A DNA stretch of 64,000 nt from the NCBI RefSeq assembly GCF_000237925.1, contig NW_017386036.1:310001-374000 (forward strand). The letters run 5' to 3'. A model generated the notes under the pieces. The model did not search any database, was not told the origin of the DNA, and worked only from the letters and a program-made list of their open reading frames with translations. This stretch comes from Schistosoma mansoni (lineage: Eukaryota; Platyhelminthes; Trematoda; Strigeidida; Schistosomatidae). Shown piece after piece: positions 45,866-57,411 of the stretch (position 1 is its first letter; the number at the start of each line of letters is the position of its first letter). The translations under genes and the position numbers were made by a program.

Positions 45866-46700
45866 AGCTATCCACTGACGGGGTTATGATCACTTCGCAC
45901 TATAAAGCATTCCAAATGGAGGCAACTCCTAGTGAAAAAATATGACAGCGTATCTGAGTGTTTACCATTTCATTTACAATTTTCCGAAGGTTGACTGTAG
46001 GAGTGTGGTGATGATGTTCCGGTAATTTGTTTGTATCAGGGTAGCATGGTGTGCTTAATATGTTGTATACAATTGTCAAATCACTTCTTATTCTCTTATA
46101 GTCCGACGAGAGTAATCTCAGGTGTTAGAGTCTATCCGCGTTAGATTTATGTTTAAACACCATCACCCACTTCGTTATCCGTCTCCAAACTTGGTCTCAT
46201 TTAGAGAGTGGAGGCCCAGTGACATTGTTGCATTTATGATGGAGCCATCAGTGGGTTTTAAGAGGGACTAGGAACAACAGTAGTGCGAAGACGAACTAGC
46301 AGCACTCCACCTTCCAAGAACAATTGTAGCTCTTGCCGAATTCGCCTTTAAAAAATATAACATTTCCATCCACGTATATTTCTGATAACGATGTTTGGTC
46401 ATAATTGACCAAGTAGCTAAACACAGAGAACTAAGATGTTCTATCGTTCCTACTGAGATGTAATTAAAAGTCAAGAGGTCTGGTTGTCTTTTACCACTTA
46501 TTTCATGGGGTTTCACTGCGTCTTGGTTTTCCCAATGCATCACTACTTTTAAGGAGTAGACCCAACTTAAGTGCTTCAAAAGATAGCCATGGGTGTTACC
46601 AGTGTTGAAAATGGGCGTCTAATTTTCATATTCTGGAAAGGTAGAGATGTAATATAATCAGACATTACCCATGTGGAACAAACCTTCATTAACTATCTGG
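45866..46700 (+). repeat. 835-bp direct repeat, right copy
   Basis: Copy of 39754-40588. It continues past the point where the LTR sits in the left copy (CTATCTGG|TTTGTTTTTC), so it also shows the empty site. Confidence 0.93.
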
Positions 46701-46899
46701 TTTGTTTTTCAGGGCCAGTAAAACGTCACCTGGCACTAGCCAAATCAGTCTGTGCCATTTCTACGTTAGGATACTGGTCACTGGTCGTTGAACAGCCTAA
46801 TAGACATCGCCCTACCTTGAAACTGTAGTAGACCCAAAGGCGAGACTGTAATTTATGGACGAGCCAATCGTAAGCGTTTGATATATTTCAAGGTCACAC

Positions 46900-49430
46900 T
46901 GCCAATCCCAATACCTGGTGCTCGAGTACGGTCGGTTCACAGCAGATTCTAGAGAAGACGTGACAGTTAAGCATCTACAACAAATGGTAGTACTAAATGG
47001 TTCCTTTATTTGTGACTGCAGTAACCAAATGACTTATAGACCACGTGCAGACTACCGTTATGATGTCTTTCGATGTAATATATATTGGATGAAGAGGTAT
47101 GCTAGAATAGGAATTTTTTCGCTCGATTCAAATTGAGATTAAGGCAAATCATGATAATTGCTGCTAACTGTGTAATAAAAGCACCAATAGCACTGGCTGA
47201 AACATTCGCAGATGTTACTGAAGCTTCGGCTGTTCAGTGGTATGAGTATTGTAGGGACCAATCCAAAGAACCTGCAATTATAGAGACTATAAGCATGCAG
47301 ACTGGGACCTCTTGCGCTCACTGATCAAACTGTCAGACTGGGATGAATTCTTCTCATGTAATAGTCTGACAGATGCCATCAACATATTCTATTTGATTGT
47401 TAACTCTTGTCTAGACTCCTGTGCACCAATTAAGACTTACAGGATTAGTAGACATTACGAATTATATATACCAGCTAAATATCGTAATAAACTAAGACGC
47501 CTAAAGAAACGTTATTTTAAATCTAACGACTTCACGGCAGTCACACAAATAACAATAATTTTTAACCAAATTAAAGAGAAACATAGGTTAAAAGCCATTA
47601 ATGAAGAGCTATTAGCACTAAGCACTAGCTCAAAAGTGCAAAACCTAATCCACCTTTACAATAAACGTGCTAAATCAACTCAAAAGGTTGATATACCATG
47701 CATCCTGTATAATAATAGTTTTATATATGATCTAAAAACTATAGCAGACCTTTTCAGTGGTAATTTTGCAAATGGCAAAGAACCCATAAATGGCTCTGTT
47801 TCTAGAGTTATATGCATGACTGGTAACTCAATTAAATCTATCTCCTTCACATGTCTGAAAATTAGTAAGGTTATAAATAACCTCAAGATTTCGAAAGGTC
47901 ACGGAGCAGACGGGATTTCATCATTTCTCTACAAATATGGTGGTCCAGATACTCCACTTCTTCTCCTTAAGCTGTTTACTCTCTCTATGGAATCAGGCTC
48001 TTATCCTGACCGTTGGAAAACCGCGTACATCATACCACGTTACAAATCCGGAGATAAGACTGACATGAACAACTATCGGCCAATAAATATTACTCCAGTT
48101 GTCTCTAGGATTATGGAAAAAATTATTAGTGACGAACTATCCAACTATTTATTGACTGAACAATTTATTGATGATTCGCAACATGGATTTCTTAAAAATC
48201 GATCTTGTATGACATGTCATTTTGACTTCTTTAATTTAGCCTATTCTCTTCGTAGCCAAGGATATCTAGTATCTAGTGCCATACCTGGACATTTCTAAGG
48301 CCTTCGACATGGTCAACCACCAACTTCTCATAGGTAAACTCGCATCTTATGGGGTCGAAAACCCGTTACTAGCCTGGTTTGATTCCTTCCTCAGCAATCG
48401 ACATCAAATGGTTAAAATCAACTCTTCATTGTCGAATGCCGTCCCTGTTAGAAGTGGGGTAATTCAGGGTAGTGTCTTAGGTCCTTTGCTCTTTTTAGTT
48501 TTCATTAATGATATTTGTGAGTGTTTTAGTGAGGGTAAGTCCCTTTTGTTTGCAGACAATCTTAAGGTGGTGTGCTCATTTTCTCCACATGAGCTGAGCA
48601 ATATTCAAAATTGTATCAGCTCGGAGTTTAACAATGTAGCACAGTGGTGCTCGAGATGGCAACTGGAGCTTAATACAGCTAAATGTGGTTGGTTATGCTT
48701 CGGTGATACATCACTCAACCTCGATCTTACCATAAATGGTGAAATGTTATCTAGGTTACACTCAGTAGTAGATCTAGGACTTAGGTACTCCGATGACTTG
48801 TCGTTTACTGAACAGATAATGAAACAAACGTCCAAGTCTCAACGCCTTATAGGTTACATAACTCGAAACCTTCATAACAGCGAATCTCGTATTCTAATGT
48901 ACAAAGTCTGTGTTCGACCACTCCTCGAATACTGCGCGTTTCTCCTTAGTAGCACGCGCATAAAGGATAAATTAAGACTGGAATCAGTTCAGAGACGATT
49001 TACACTTCGTACTCTTGGAACTGATAGTGTCTTGACATATAATTCGAGGTGTAGTAAACTAGGGCTTGACCCTTCATGGAAGAGGAGACTCAAACTTAAC
49101 CTTATCTTCTTTTTCAAAATACTTAACAAACTCTCCTTCACATCCAGCCAGGCGATTCAATATGCTAAAGCCTCACATTAAGACATTCGTAACTCCTTGT
49201 CTTTAGCCAAACAAACATATTCTAGATCTTCTCTCCATATGAATTACTTTACCTGTAAGTTTTCTAGACTCTGGAATAATTTACCCCAAACTATCCGTAT
49301 GTTAAACTCTCTCCCATTGTTTGTTCGCTCAATTAATGCCTTTTGCTCCTCTGAAAATGCATTAAATTTTCTAGCGCCTGCAAGTGTATCTTACTCCACA
49401 AGTGAGATTATCGGAACTTTAAGTGTTTAA
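46900..49430 (+). mobile_element. CR1-like non-LTR retrotransposon, RT largely preserved
   Basis: 47312-48298 carries the linker and RT fingers (KLRRLKKRYFKSNDFTAV, KISKGHGADGISSFLYKYGG, WKTAYIIPRYKSGDKTDMNN, YRPINITPVVSRIMEKII). A +1/-1 slip near 48280-48300 moves the frame. 48276-49181 continues DISKAFDMVNHQLL, VIQGSVLGPLLFLVFINDI, then LLFADNLKVV. The catalytic YADD/FADD box has become FADN, so this copy could not polymerise. A stop at 49181 separates the tail (RLWNNLPQTIRMLNSLPLF). The endonuclease region before 47312 is badly decayed. A different family from the element at 1-2895. Confidence 0.85.
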
Positions 49431-51984
49431 CCTCTTACTTGCTATCATTGTTTTGTTGTTCCGTGCTCTTTCCTTTTATCTTACTTTCTCTAGTTGTAGA
49501 TAATTATCAATAACTCGCTCTGGCACTGGAAATAACCATACAGAACAACGTTCATAAATCATCAGGCTATCCACTTAAGAAAAAATGAAAAGTTCCCTGG
49601 TGTTGCATTGGCTTGCCGTGATACATGTCATAAATAAACTACTTATCAATTACTGAACAAGCAAACATAAAACTTTCTTATATTTCATGTTTGCACTCTA
49701 CATTAAATGTTGATTTTTATATCAATTTGATCATGCCTGTGAACTGGTGTGAATTCTGTAAATATTATTTTCAAAATATATCATTATTATTATTATATAT
49801 GCGTAATAAAAATGACAAGCTTACACAGTCAGAGTACACGCAAGCAATATCGAAGCTATGTGGTAGGGGTTGAAAGAGTATTTGCGACCTTATCATGGTT
49901 CCAGAGACCGACTGTTATAGAGCCATATGGATGAGTTCCTCTACCGTATGCCTTACAATGTTAGAACCTTCGAACCTAATCCTAACCCTGACAAATTTTC
50001 GGACCATGTGAAAGAATTTTATCCATTTTTATTCTTTGGTTTTTTGTGTAATATATTTTTACTCTATACTAACTGTTTCCTGATTGGCTAGTGTTTCTCA
50101 TGGTCATTTAAGATTCGTTCTTAGGTCGTCCGTAAATTATGGTCTCGCCCATACATTACCATAGTCTATCAATGACTGGGTGAAGAAACTAAATTTTAGG
50201 TGTAAAGCTCTGTCGTCAAATTAACCAAAAATACATATCCTAGTCATCAGCGTACGATTCGCTCCCACTAAATACATGCAATTATTTTCTTGACGCATCC
50301 TCAAAATATGGATTTGCTGAGTGATGAAACCGCTTCTTCGTTTCTGGCTGAATCATTCACTTCACTACATAAAACCTACTTTAGATTTGACTGTATTAAG
50401 GAACGCTACTCTAAGTAGCACTGCTCATACTTCTTAATTAATATTTATTTCTTCATGTGAAACTGAGAGACTGACACGAAAATTGCTTGTTTCTATATTT
50501 ATAACTTGTTTTCATTATTTCAGAAGCAGAAAATTTGACTTGCTGTGGGATTTCACGGGCTAAATGTTAAGACGGAAACTTTCTTGTGAGAAGTTCAGTC
50601 AATTTTTTGGTGATGCCGAATCCCATAGATAGCGATGGTTCCCGATCTGTACCAATGTGGTTTTTAACATTGCCGAGTGATGGTGCAGACTTCCTAGTTA
50701 CCCTTATTGGGGGTTGTCTCCTGGGAACTTTCCCACCCATTCATCTCCTAACAGTCTGCTTCACCCTCATCACTTTCCAGGGGAACTCAGCCGTTTGAAA
50801 CTATAAATAGGGTGTTGCTGCATTATATCCTATGTTTTAAAACGTTTGAAATCACCAGGCAAAATCTATCATCCGGAATGCACTAGCCGTAGGATTCTTT
50901 TGGAAAGTTTCGTCTGATTGCTCATGAAAATCCCTCAACACATACACATTTGTAATTTACTATTCTACATCCCTTCATATGTAGATTTTGTTGAGGTTTG
51001 ATTCAGAATGAGACAATATTATTTCATCTTTCTTACAGTTTCCTACTTTGTTACGCTTTTATTAGATTCTTATGCTTTTCCTGGGCCACATCGATGTCGT
51101 TTAAATTGATATTTTGTTACGACGATTGCCATATTGATTCGTACCTCTTTTTGATTGCGTGGATTGAATTGACTGGAATTGCGCATCTTTGATTGTGAAT
51201 GGAAGCACTCTTCCAGGACTGAAGCCACTCTATGTTATGACAAATTACTCTCGATACATTTGTTATTGATATTTGTACAGAATGAGATATTATCCCAAAA
51301 AAAACCTGTATGCTATCTATCCAGGAAGCAGATAATAACATTCCTGTATCAATAGGAGCATTTATTTGTTGAACTTGATAACTCATATATTTCATCAATT
51401 TACCCACTTAATGTAATTAGATCTGATTATTTGATGGACATTTATCGGTTGAATAACCGAGTGGTGATAATTATTAAGATAATAATCTACATTCAAATTT
51501 ATAAAGAAATTTATGACTGACATCTACATAACTCCTTTGTTTTGGATTTTTGCTGACCGGGTGCATGCATTTCTAAACTAACCTAAACAGTTATTCCTCA
51601 TTCTAGACTGTTTTAGTTTTGAAGTTACACTAATTCCATAGAAGTGTGATAATTCACGTAAACTAATAAAACTGGAGATGATTTTTAGATTTTGTGCTGA
51701 CCGTTGGTGTAAATAATCGGCACTGTACTTTCGAGCAGCTGAAAATGGAACAGCATATTAGCGCTCGCGTTTTGAAGTTGATAAATAATTGTTAGCCTTT
51801 AGCGAAGCAGTGGGATTAGGTCAATGACTTGGTTGTCATATTTATAGTGAATGTGATGGAAGTTGAGGCACTGCTCATTTTCGAGAATACATCTGGTTCC
51901 TCCACCAAAAATCAGGTTTCGAGTGGTTTGCGATTTCATCAGAGTAAATTATTTGAATAAATCTAGTCATTGTTTGTAAAAGAA
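49431..51984. other. Intergenic, no gene recognised
   Basis: AT-rich sequence with short chance frames (for example 50586-50798 and 51117-51407, minus), none with recognisable domains. The GC-richer stretch 50600-50800 may be an old repeat. Confidence 0.45.
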
Positions 51985-52190
51985 AGACGGTCATAGGACT
52001 CAGTTTGTAATTGTAAGATCCAAACCGGTAGGTCCTGGGATCAAGTCCCGCAGTCAGGATCGTAGATGCGCACTGCTGAGGATTTTCGTACTAGGGAGAA
52101 ACGGCCGTTCATTGCTTCCAGGTTCTCCATGGTGATCTAGCTCTAACCAACTCATGTAGTCCACCATAAAATTACTAAAATCTCCACTAA
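51985..52190 (+). mobile_element. SM-alpha-like SINE (tRNA-related, with hammerhead ribozyme)
   Basis: Contains a perfect RNA polymerase III B box GATCAAGTC (52039-52047; consensus GWTCRANNC) in GGGATCAAGTCCCGC, a degenerate A-box region near 51998, then the hammerhead domain and a 3' part (TTCCAGGTTCTCCATGGTGA, then CTAGCTCTAACCAACTCATG). This arrangement fits the SM-alpha family of Schistosoma mansoni, which is known to encode hammerhead ribozymes. Ends are approximate. Confidence 0.72.
52070..52115 (+). ncRNA. Minimal hammerhead ribozyme (degenerate copy)
   Basis: Order of parts fits a type I hammerhead. Helix I 5' strand GCACTG (52070-52075); core CTGAGGA (52076-52082; consensus CUGANGA); helix II TTTT/GGGA around 52083-52097 (U-A and G-U pairs only, so weakened); GAAA (52098-52101); a one-pair helix III C-GGCC-G; cleavage triplet GTT (52107-52109, allowed as NUH); helix I 3' strand CATTGC (52110-52115, one mismatch to GCACTG). 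The core is intact; the weak helix II and the GTT triplet suggest low or no activity. Confidence 0.65.
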
Positions 52191-53049
52191 TTCACCTGAT
52201 TATGATTCAGAATCTAGTTTTGCGTCGCGTATATTGTTGGGATTTATTGACCCAGTTAATTCGCTTTCACAGACACAGCTCGGGCTCAATTCACTCCCAA
52301 GTGAAGACGATGCTGTAAATTCACCTCATGTAGAGACTACAAATGTTCGAGATGCCGAACCATAAGGCGCATCACACAGTTCTCTAATCAGAGACACAAC
52401 GAATGATATAGACAATCACAGTTTTGTACCGAATCTTTAGGGCACCGGTTCGGTATGAAATAAGTATAAAGGTGCAATTTTACAACATTCCTGTCCAGTT
52501 TTGAAAATGGACTGTACGGAAACTTATGTTCCCGAAGTGGAACACAATAAATCTTTGCAAATACCAATCACATAAAAGTGTTAGGAACTAAAATTCAACT
52601 ACATGTCAGCGGGTACCGGTGTTTTGCCAAACAAAGATGGTCCTACCACATTGAATGGTTCCTTTTAATCCACTCGTTGGTGGATAATTGAAATCGTAAG
52701 ATAAAAATTGAACAAAACATAAAAGGTTGTAAAGGGTGATTAATTGTTAAAAATGAAAAACGGCTTCAGAAAATAGGAAATGTAATCTGATTTATAATGG
52801 ATCGATTCCAAAACGTCATTTCTGGTTAGGCGGTTTATCAATGCGGTGATATCTATTTTCAAAATTCAGGAAAAACGGAATTGCTACGTACTGGAGAGTG
52901 TAATAATTGGAATGATGCAATGGAGAAAGTATAATTTTGAGTAAACATTTATTCCTGGTTTCACTTTTTTCCTGCATTCAACAAGTTGCGATGCACAACA
53001 CTGGTGTAAAAAACAAGATAATTAAAATAAAATCACGCTCTTGTATGTT
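52191..53049. other. Intergenic, with one unassigned open frame
   Basis: About 52150-52366 is open on the plus strand without a start codon (SSFASRILLGFIDPVNSLSQ, then SLPSEDDAVNSPHVETTN) and ends in TAA. It is Ser/Asp-rich and not recognised; it could be an old exon or a LINE ORF1 piece. The rest shows nothing. Confidence 0.35.
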
Positions 53050-53079
53050 GCGCTCATAAATCAGATATAATAAAGTGTG

Positions 53080-53990
53080 TTGGAAAGAGTTAGATATTTC
53101 ACTGGCGGATGTAATTCCTGAACCTCTAGGAATACTGATCGATATATCTTTGCAGTAGTTTAAACTGCCAAGAGGCTGAAAAGATGCAATAATCCGTCCG
53201 GTTTATAAAGGGAGAGGTAGAGACTTGGTTAGTAACTTTCGACCCGCTAGTCTCGCAGTGAAGTTGTCAAGTAAGTGAAAAAGTTTATTTGGATATCCAT
53301 TTCAAACTATGCGCAAGGAAATAATCTTTTATCTAGGTAACAGTATGGTTTTAGGAGAGCTTTATCGTTCCTGACATATCTGTTCATTGTGAGGGGATAG
53401 TAGGATTCAGAGTAAGGCAAGAATAATTTTCATAGATCTAAGTGAAGCCCTTGACACCATCGATCGTCTGAGTCTAAAATTTTAATTGGAAAGTTTTAGG
53501 ATCCACTATGCAATCACAACCCAAATAAGTCAGTTTCTCAATGGTTGGAGACAGTGGGTACGGGTGAATAGGGCCCTATCAACATAGGAATATGTACAAA
53601 GTAGAGTTTCACAAGGTACAGTCCTCGGTTATGCCTTTTTTTGTCCGCCTTATGTAGGTGACTTGCCAACCGCAGCAAATTCATTTATTCGACTCTTTGC
53701 AGATTTGGAGACACATGCGCAGTATTTAGATAGAATAATATTACATAACACCTTAAATTCACTGGTTGGATGGATGGGGAGTCAACTCATATAATGGTGT
53801 GATGAGGCAATTCACACCAGTACACAATATATGGCCATATTTCGAATTTAAGATTCAATCGCCGAGTCCATTTTTTTAAATATGAGGTGGATATTCTGAA
53901 ACATTCAGCACAGAAAGATGCTCCCTAACTTAAAGGCTGGTTTGATAGTCTCGCGTTATTCTATAGATGCAAGCAGGGAAATATATTTTT
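53080..53990 (+). mobile_element. Heavily decayed CR1-like RT relic
   Basis: Read across stops, the plus strand gives II-RPVYKGRGRDLVSNFRPA, then IIFIDLSEALDTIDRLSLKF, VSQGTVLGY and FIRLFADLETHAQYLD. These are RT blocks in the right order: the Y/NFRPISL motif, the D-x-SKAFD block, the SGVPQGSVLGP block and the YADD block, here FADL. No long frame survives. Confidence 0.6.
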
Positions 53991-56399
53991 CCTCCCTGCC
54001 ATCAGTGCATAATACAATATTATAAGAATTTTATTTGTGCTGTTCTGTTAAATACCTTATTTATGCACTTCTTATCCAAATACGTCAAAAGACGATGACC
54101 GGCCAATTCGAACGGCGGTCTGACATTGATATGTTCATGATCTCAATCTCCACAAACCTATTTTGACGATTAACAGTTTTATTTATTGACTATACTTCCG
54201 TATATAATGTTATTTTTTATCTGAGAAACGTCTGACGGTATACTGTGTTTCATTGGTAATGTATTTTGGGTTATTTCATAAAATTTGTTATTAAAATGCC
54301 ACAGTAGCACATAATTTATACTCACAATTTGTGTTTCGATTGTCATCGATTGTGAACGATACAAAGAAACTTCGTACACCATACGAATCGGCATCGTGGA
54401 GTAAACCTCGTCTATCAGATCGTCCTCTGCGTTCTAAATAAATATTTGAAGCCCGGTCGTCGCTATTACGTTTTATCAATAGCTTCCTGAACAGGCCATG
54501 TCATACTTATGGAGAGTGACTCACACGGATACAGTCGGACGACTGAATAACGATTTCTACCCTCATAAGGTCGTTTGAAAGCAGTCTGTACTTTCTACTT
54601 AAAACTAGTACTTCTTGTCAACCGTCTGAATACACAGTCTCATACCAATTGATCCACACGTACGTGCGAAGTTAGTAGAAAAAGGATTAGTGATTGATCG
54701 GCCATTCAACTATTAAGTTGAGTAATATATAGAGTACTTGGATATTTAGATATTTAGTGAACTGTGTTCAAATGGACTACACGAGACTGAATGGTTATTG
54801 ACACACATGTGTTTCAAGGTGTGCTACCAATGTATATGATAATGATTAGTTCTCAGATAAAATTGTTACTTGAATCAAAGCAGTTTTCAGGCGAGACCAA
54901 GTTGTTATAAATGCTACAGACTTTACTTTTTTGAGTCACTCAATTGTGTTGATGTGTGACAACGAAAATGAGTAATATAAACAAAGAATAAGTTTTCAAG
55001 CATTAGAATATTATTGTTAGCATGATCCCAATGTCCAGTATGAACGTTGGCATGCCTTATGATGTTTGCGTTGCGACAAGCAACTCGTGGTCGAGAATGA
55101 ATGCGATTAAATTCCAGAGCAGTTGTTTGAAGATGTCAACTTTAAAATATTAGTTGGCGCTGATCATAGATAAGTTCTAGAGGTATAACTGGTAGGGCAG
55201 GAAAAACCCGTATGTTCCCCTTTTTTTTCAATGGTAAGCCGTGAAAAGAGAAAGGAAAAGCGTAGGATGAGAAGCAGAGCGAACAGTGTTCATAACTGTT
55301 GAGGTTGATTCATTTGTAAAGGAACAATTAAAGTATGAATATTTAGACTCATTCTCGTCTATTAGAACAATTTTTAAGCAACTATATTTCATTAGGTTTA
55401 ATAAAACAAGCCACAGTATGGCGTTGAATGAATAAAGTGATATACAAAGGAAGGAGCTTAAGAGAGGCGAAAGTTTAGGAGTGTGTTTTTCTTCAAACTT
55501 AGTCGATAAAACACAGCACTTGAATACCAACTAGCCTTTTTTGTCAAAATCATCACAACTCTTCTTTATTCTTGTAACTTTTATCTAGTCATAAGTAGAC
55601 TTTAATTCGGCATGATTGTCCAGTCTTGTATACGATAAGATTTTCCAGTAAATAGTGAAACCAATCCAACGTTGCAAACATGGTTTAAAGAAATATTTCA
55701 CATGATAAAGTAGCGTCAATACTTCTGATTTGTGACATCTCTCCTGACCATAGGGGACAGTAACCAAACAAAATATTCTGCCATACAGACATGGGTGGTG
55801 ATCAGGAACGCCACCCTCTCTGAGTTTGTGATGTAAGGCTCTCGTAAGTTTGTGCCATACATGAATATTTGATCTAGGTTCTCTGCTGTACACCTTGTTG
55901 GAATACACTGTTCCTACTAGTTCCATGTTGCAAGCAAATCAGACAGCTAAGGGTTTTTTATTGTGGGCTAGGCATCCATGTAGTATATCACACTGCTGTG
56001 AAGATGAGTAATGGTGTAAGTTTTAAGACACTGGCCGGATTATGTGGCTAGTTGATGTTAAGAATAGTTGATCAAAGAATATGCAACAGTTTAGGATTGT
56101 AAATTTTCAGAGCAAGAAAACGAAGCGTTGAGCGATTCGCAAGAACTTAGAATATTATGAGCTTCTTATGATCGGACATAGCTGGTCAGCATCCATAAGA
56201 TAAGTGAGTTGTCTGTGTACTTGTAATAAAGAAAGATATGACACTTGAGAAGTATACTGCAACTTCAACCATTAGAGAGATTCAAAATGTGAAAGTGGGG
56301 AGTAAGAGCATAAGGCTATGACTGATAATTGGGCAGTATTCTAAATAGAGCCGAAGACACGCCTTATGGAGATTAGCTTCGGATTTCTTAAACTAGAAA
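53991..56399. other. Intergenic, no gene recognised
   Basis: Only short frames without known domains (for example minus 55585-55926, 113 codons, and minus 55228-55530). No splice-linked coding sequence could be assembled. Confidence 0.45.
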
Positions 56400-57240
56400 A
56401 TGCGGTTGATAAAACCACTAACTCTACCGGCTTTGGACACTTTGAATGTAGCCTGCTCGGTGATTGATGCTTCCCTGGTACGTGTAAGATACCACCTGCT
56501 CCGGAGCTTCTGCATCAAGTTAGATTGGATTGGTGTTCTCCACGTTGTGTTTAATGATCTTGCTTCTTCCTTTGTCTACGTTAGGGTTTGCTGATACACA
56601 GGATGTTGCTACACTGGTTGTCTTCATCTGCACTTGTCGGTGTGTGTGAGATAGAAGAGCCGGGTCATATGTGAAGTTCAAATCGTCTAGTTGCATCCGA
56701 CGAGTCCATTTTATGCTGTGCTTCCCCCTAGATGTCGAGGTCTTCATAATCTAGTCAACTACTATAAGAAAGAGGAAGGTGGGAGTAAGCAGCCCTGTGT
56801 GACTCCGGTTTTCAGTTGGAATGCATCTGTCACCTGTCCTCCATGCACGACTTTGCAATGTAGTCCATCGTATGAGTTCCGGATGATGTAGATGCTCTTC
56901 TCAGGCATACAATAGTGTCGAAGAGGTTTCCATGATGTTCTTCTACACACACTGTTAAGTACTTTCTCATGATCAAGTATTTTGATCGGTTGTTCAACGA
57001 TAATCAATAGTGTCGCGATTTGTTCTGTGCACGAACTATCCTCACGGAATCCAGCCCCTTGATCTCGAAGTTAAATCTTCCATCTTTTTGAGCAACACTC
57101 CGTTAAAAGCTCTTCCTGATGCTGACAGTAGTGTGATGCCTTTGCAGTTTGCATATTTGTTTAGACTTCTTTTCTTCTGTACCTTAATGAAATATCTGCA
57201 ATGTTCTAAACAAACCGGTTTTATCTTCAACATAAGTTGA
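56400..57240 (-). mobile_element. RTE-type (SR2-like) RT fragment, antisense
   Basis: Reading the minus strand from 57233 down: NCKGITLLSASGRAFNGVLL, then HEKVLNSVCRRTSWKPLRHY, IIRNSYDGLHCKVVHGGQVT, DAFQLKTGVTQGCLL, and after a shift TRRMQLDDLNFTYDPALLSH. These are RT blocks of an RTE-clade element; the catalytic box, usually FADDLALLSH, reads FTYDPALLSH, so it is dead. It ends about 170 bp before the DNAI2 start. Confidence 0.75.
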
Positions 57241-57411
57241 TGCGTTCGGTAGGAAACTAGATCTTATTCAGAGAACATTGCTCAAGAATTAGTTAAGATC
57301 GTACGGTCCACTAGTTTTACAACTTAAGAGATTTTATCCAGTACTCCAAGTTTGTTTCAGTGTTCACATAGTTGGATACCACCGATACTAATCAACCGCA
57401 CAAATTGAAAA

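Noticed and set aside
54091-54110. GATGACCGGCCA resembling the start of the element 1 LTR
   Set aside because: Similarity stops after about ten bases; no LTR follows.
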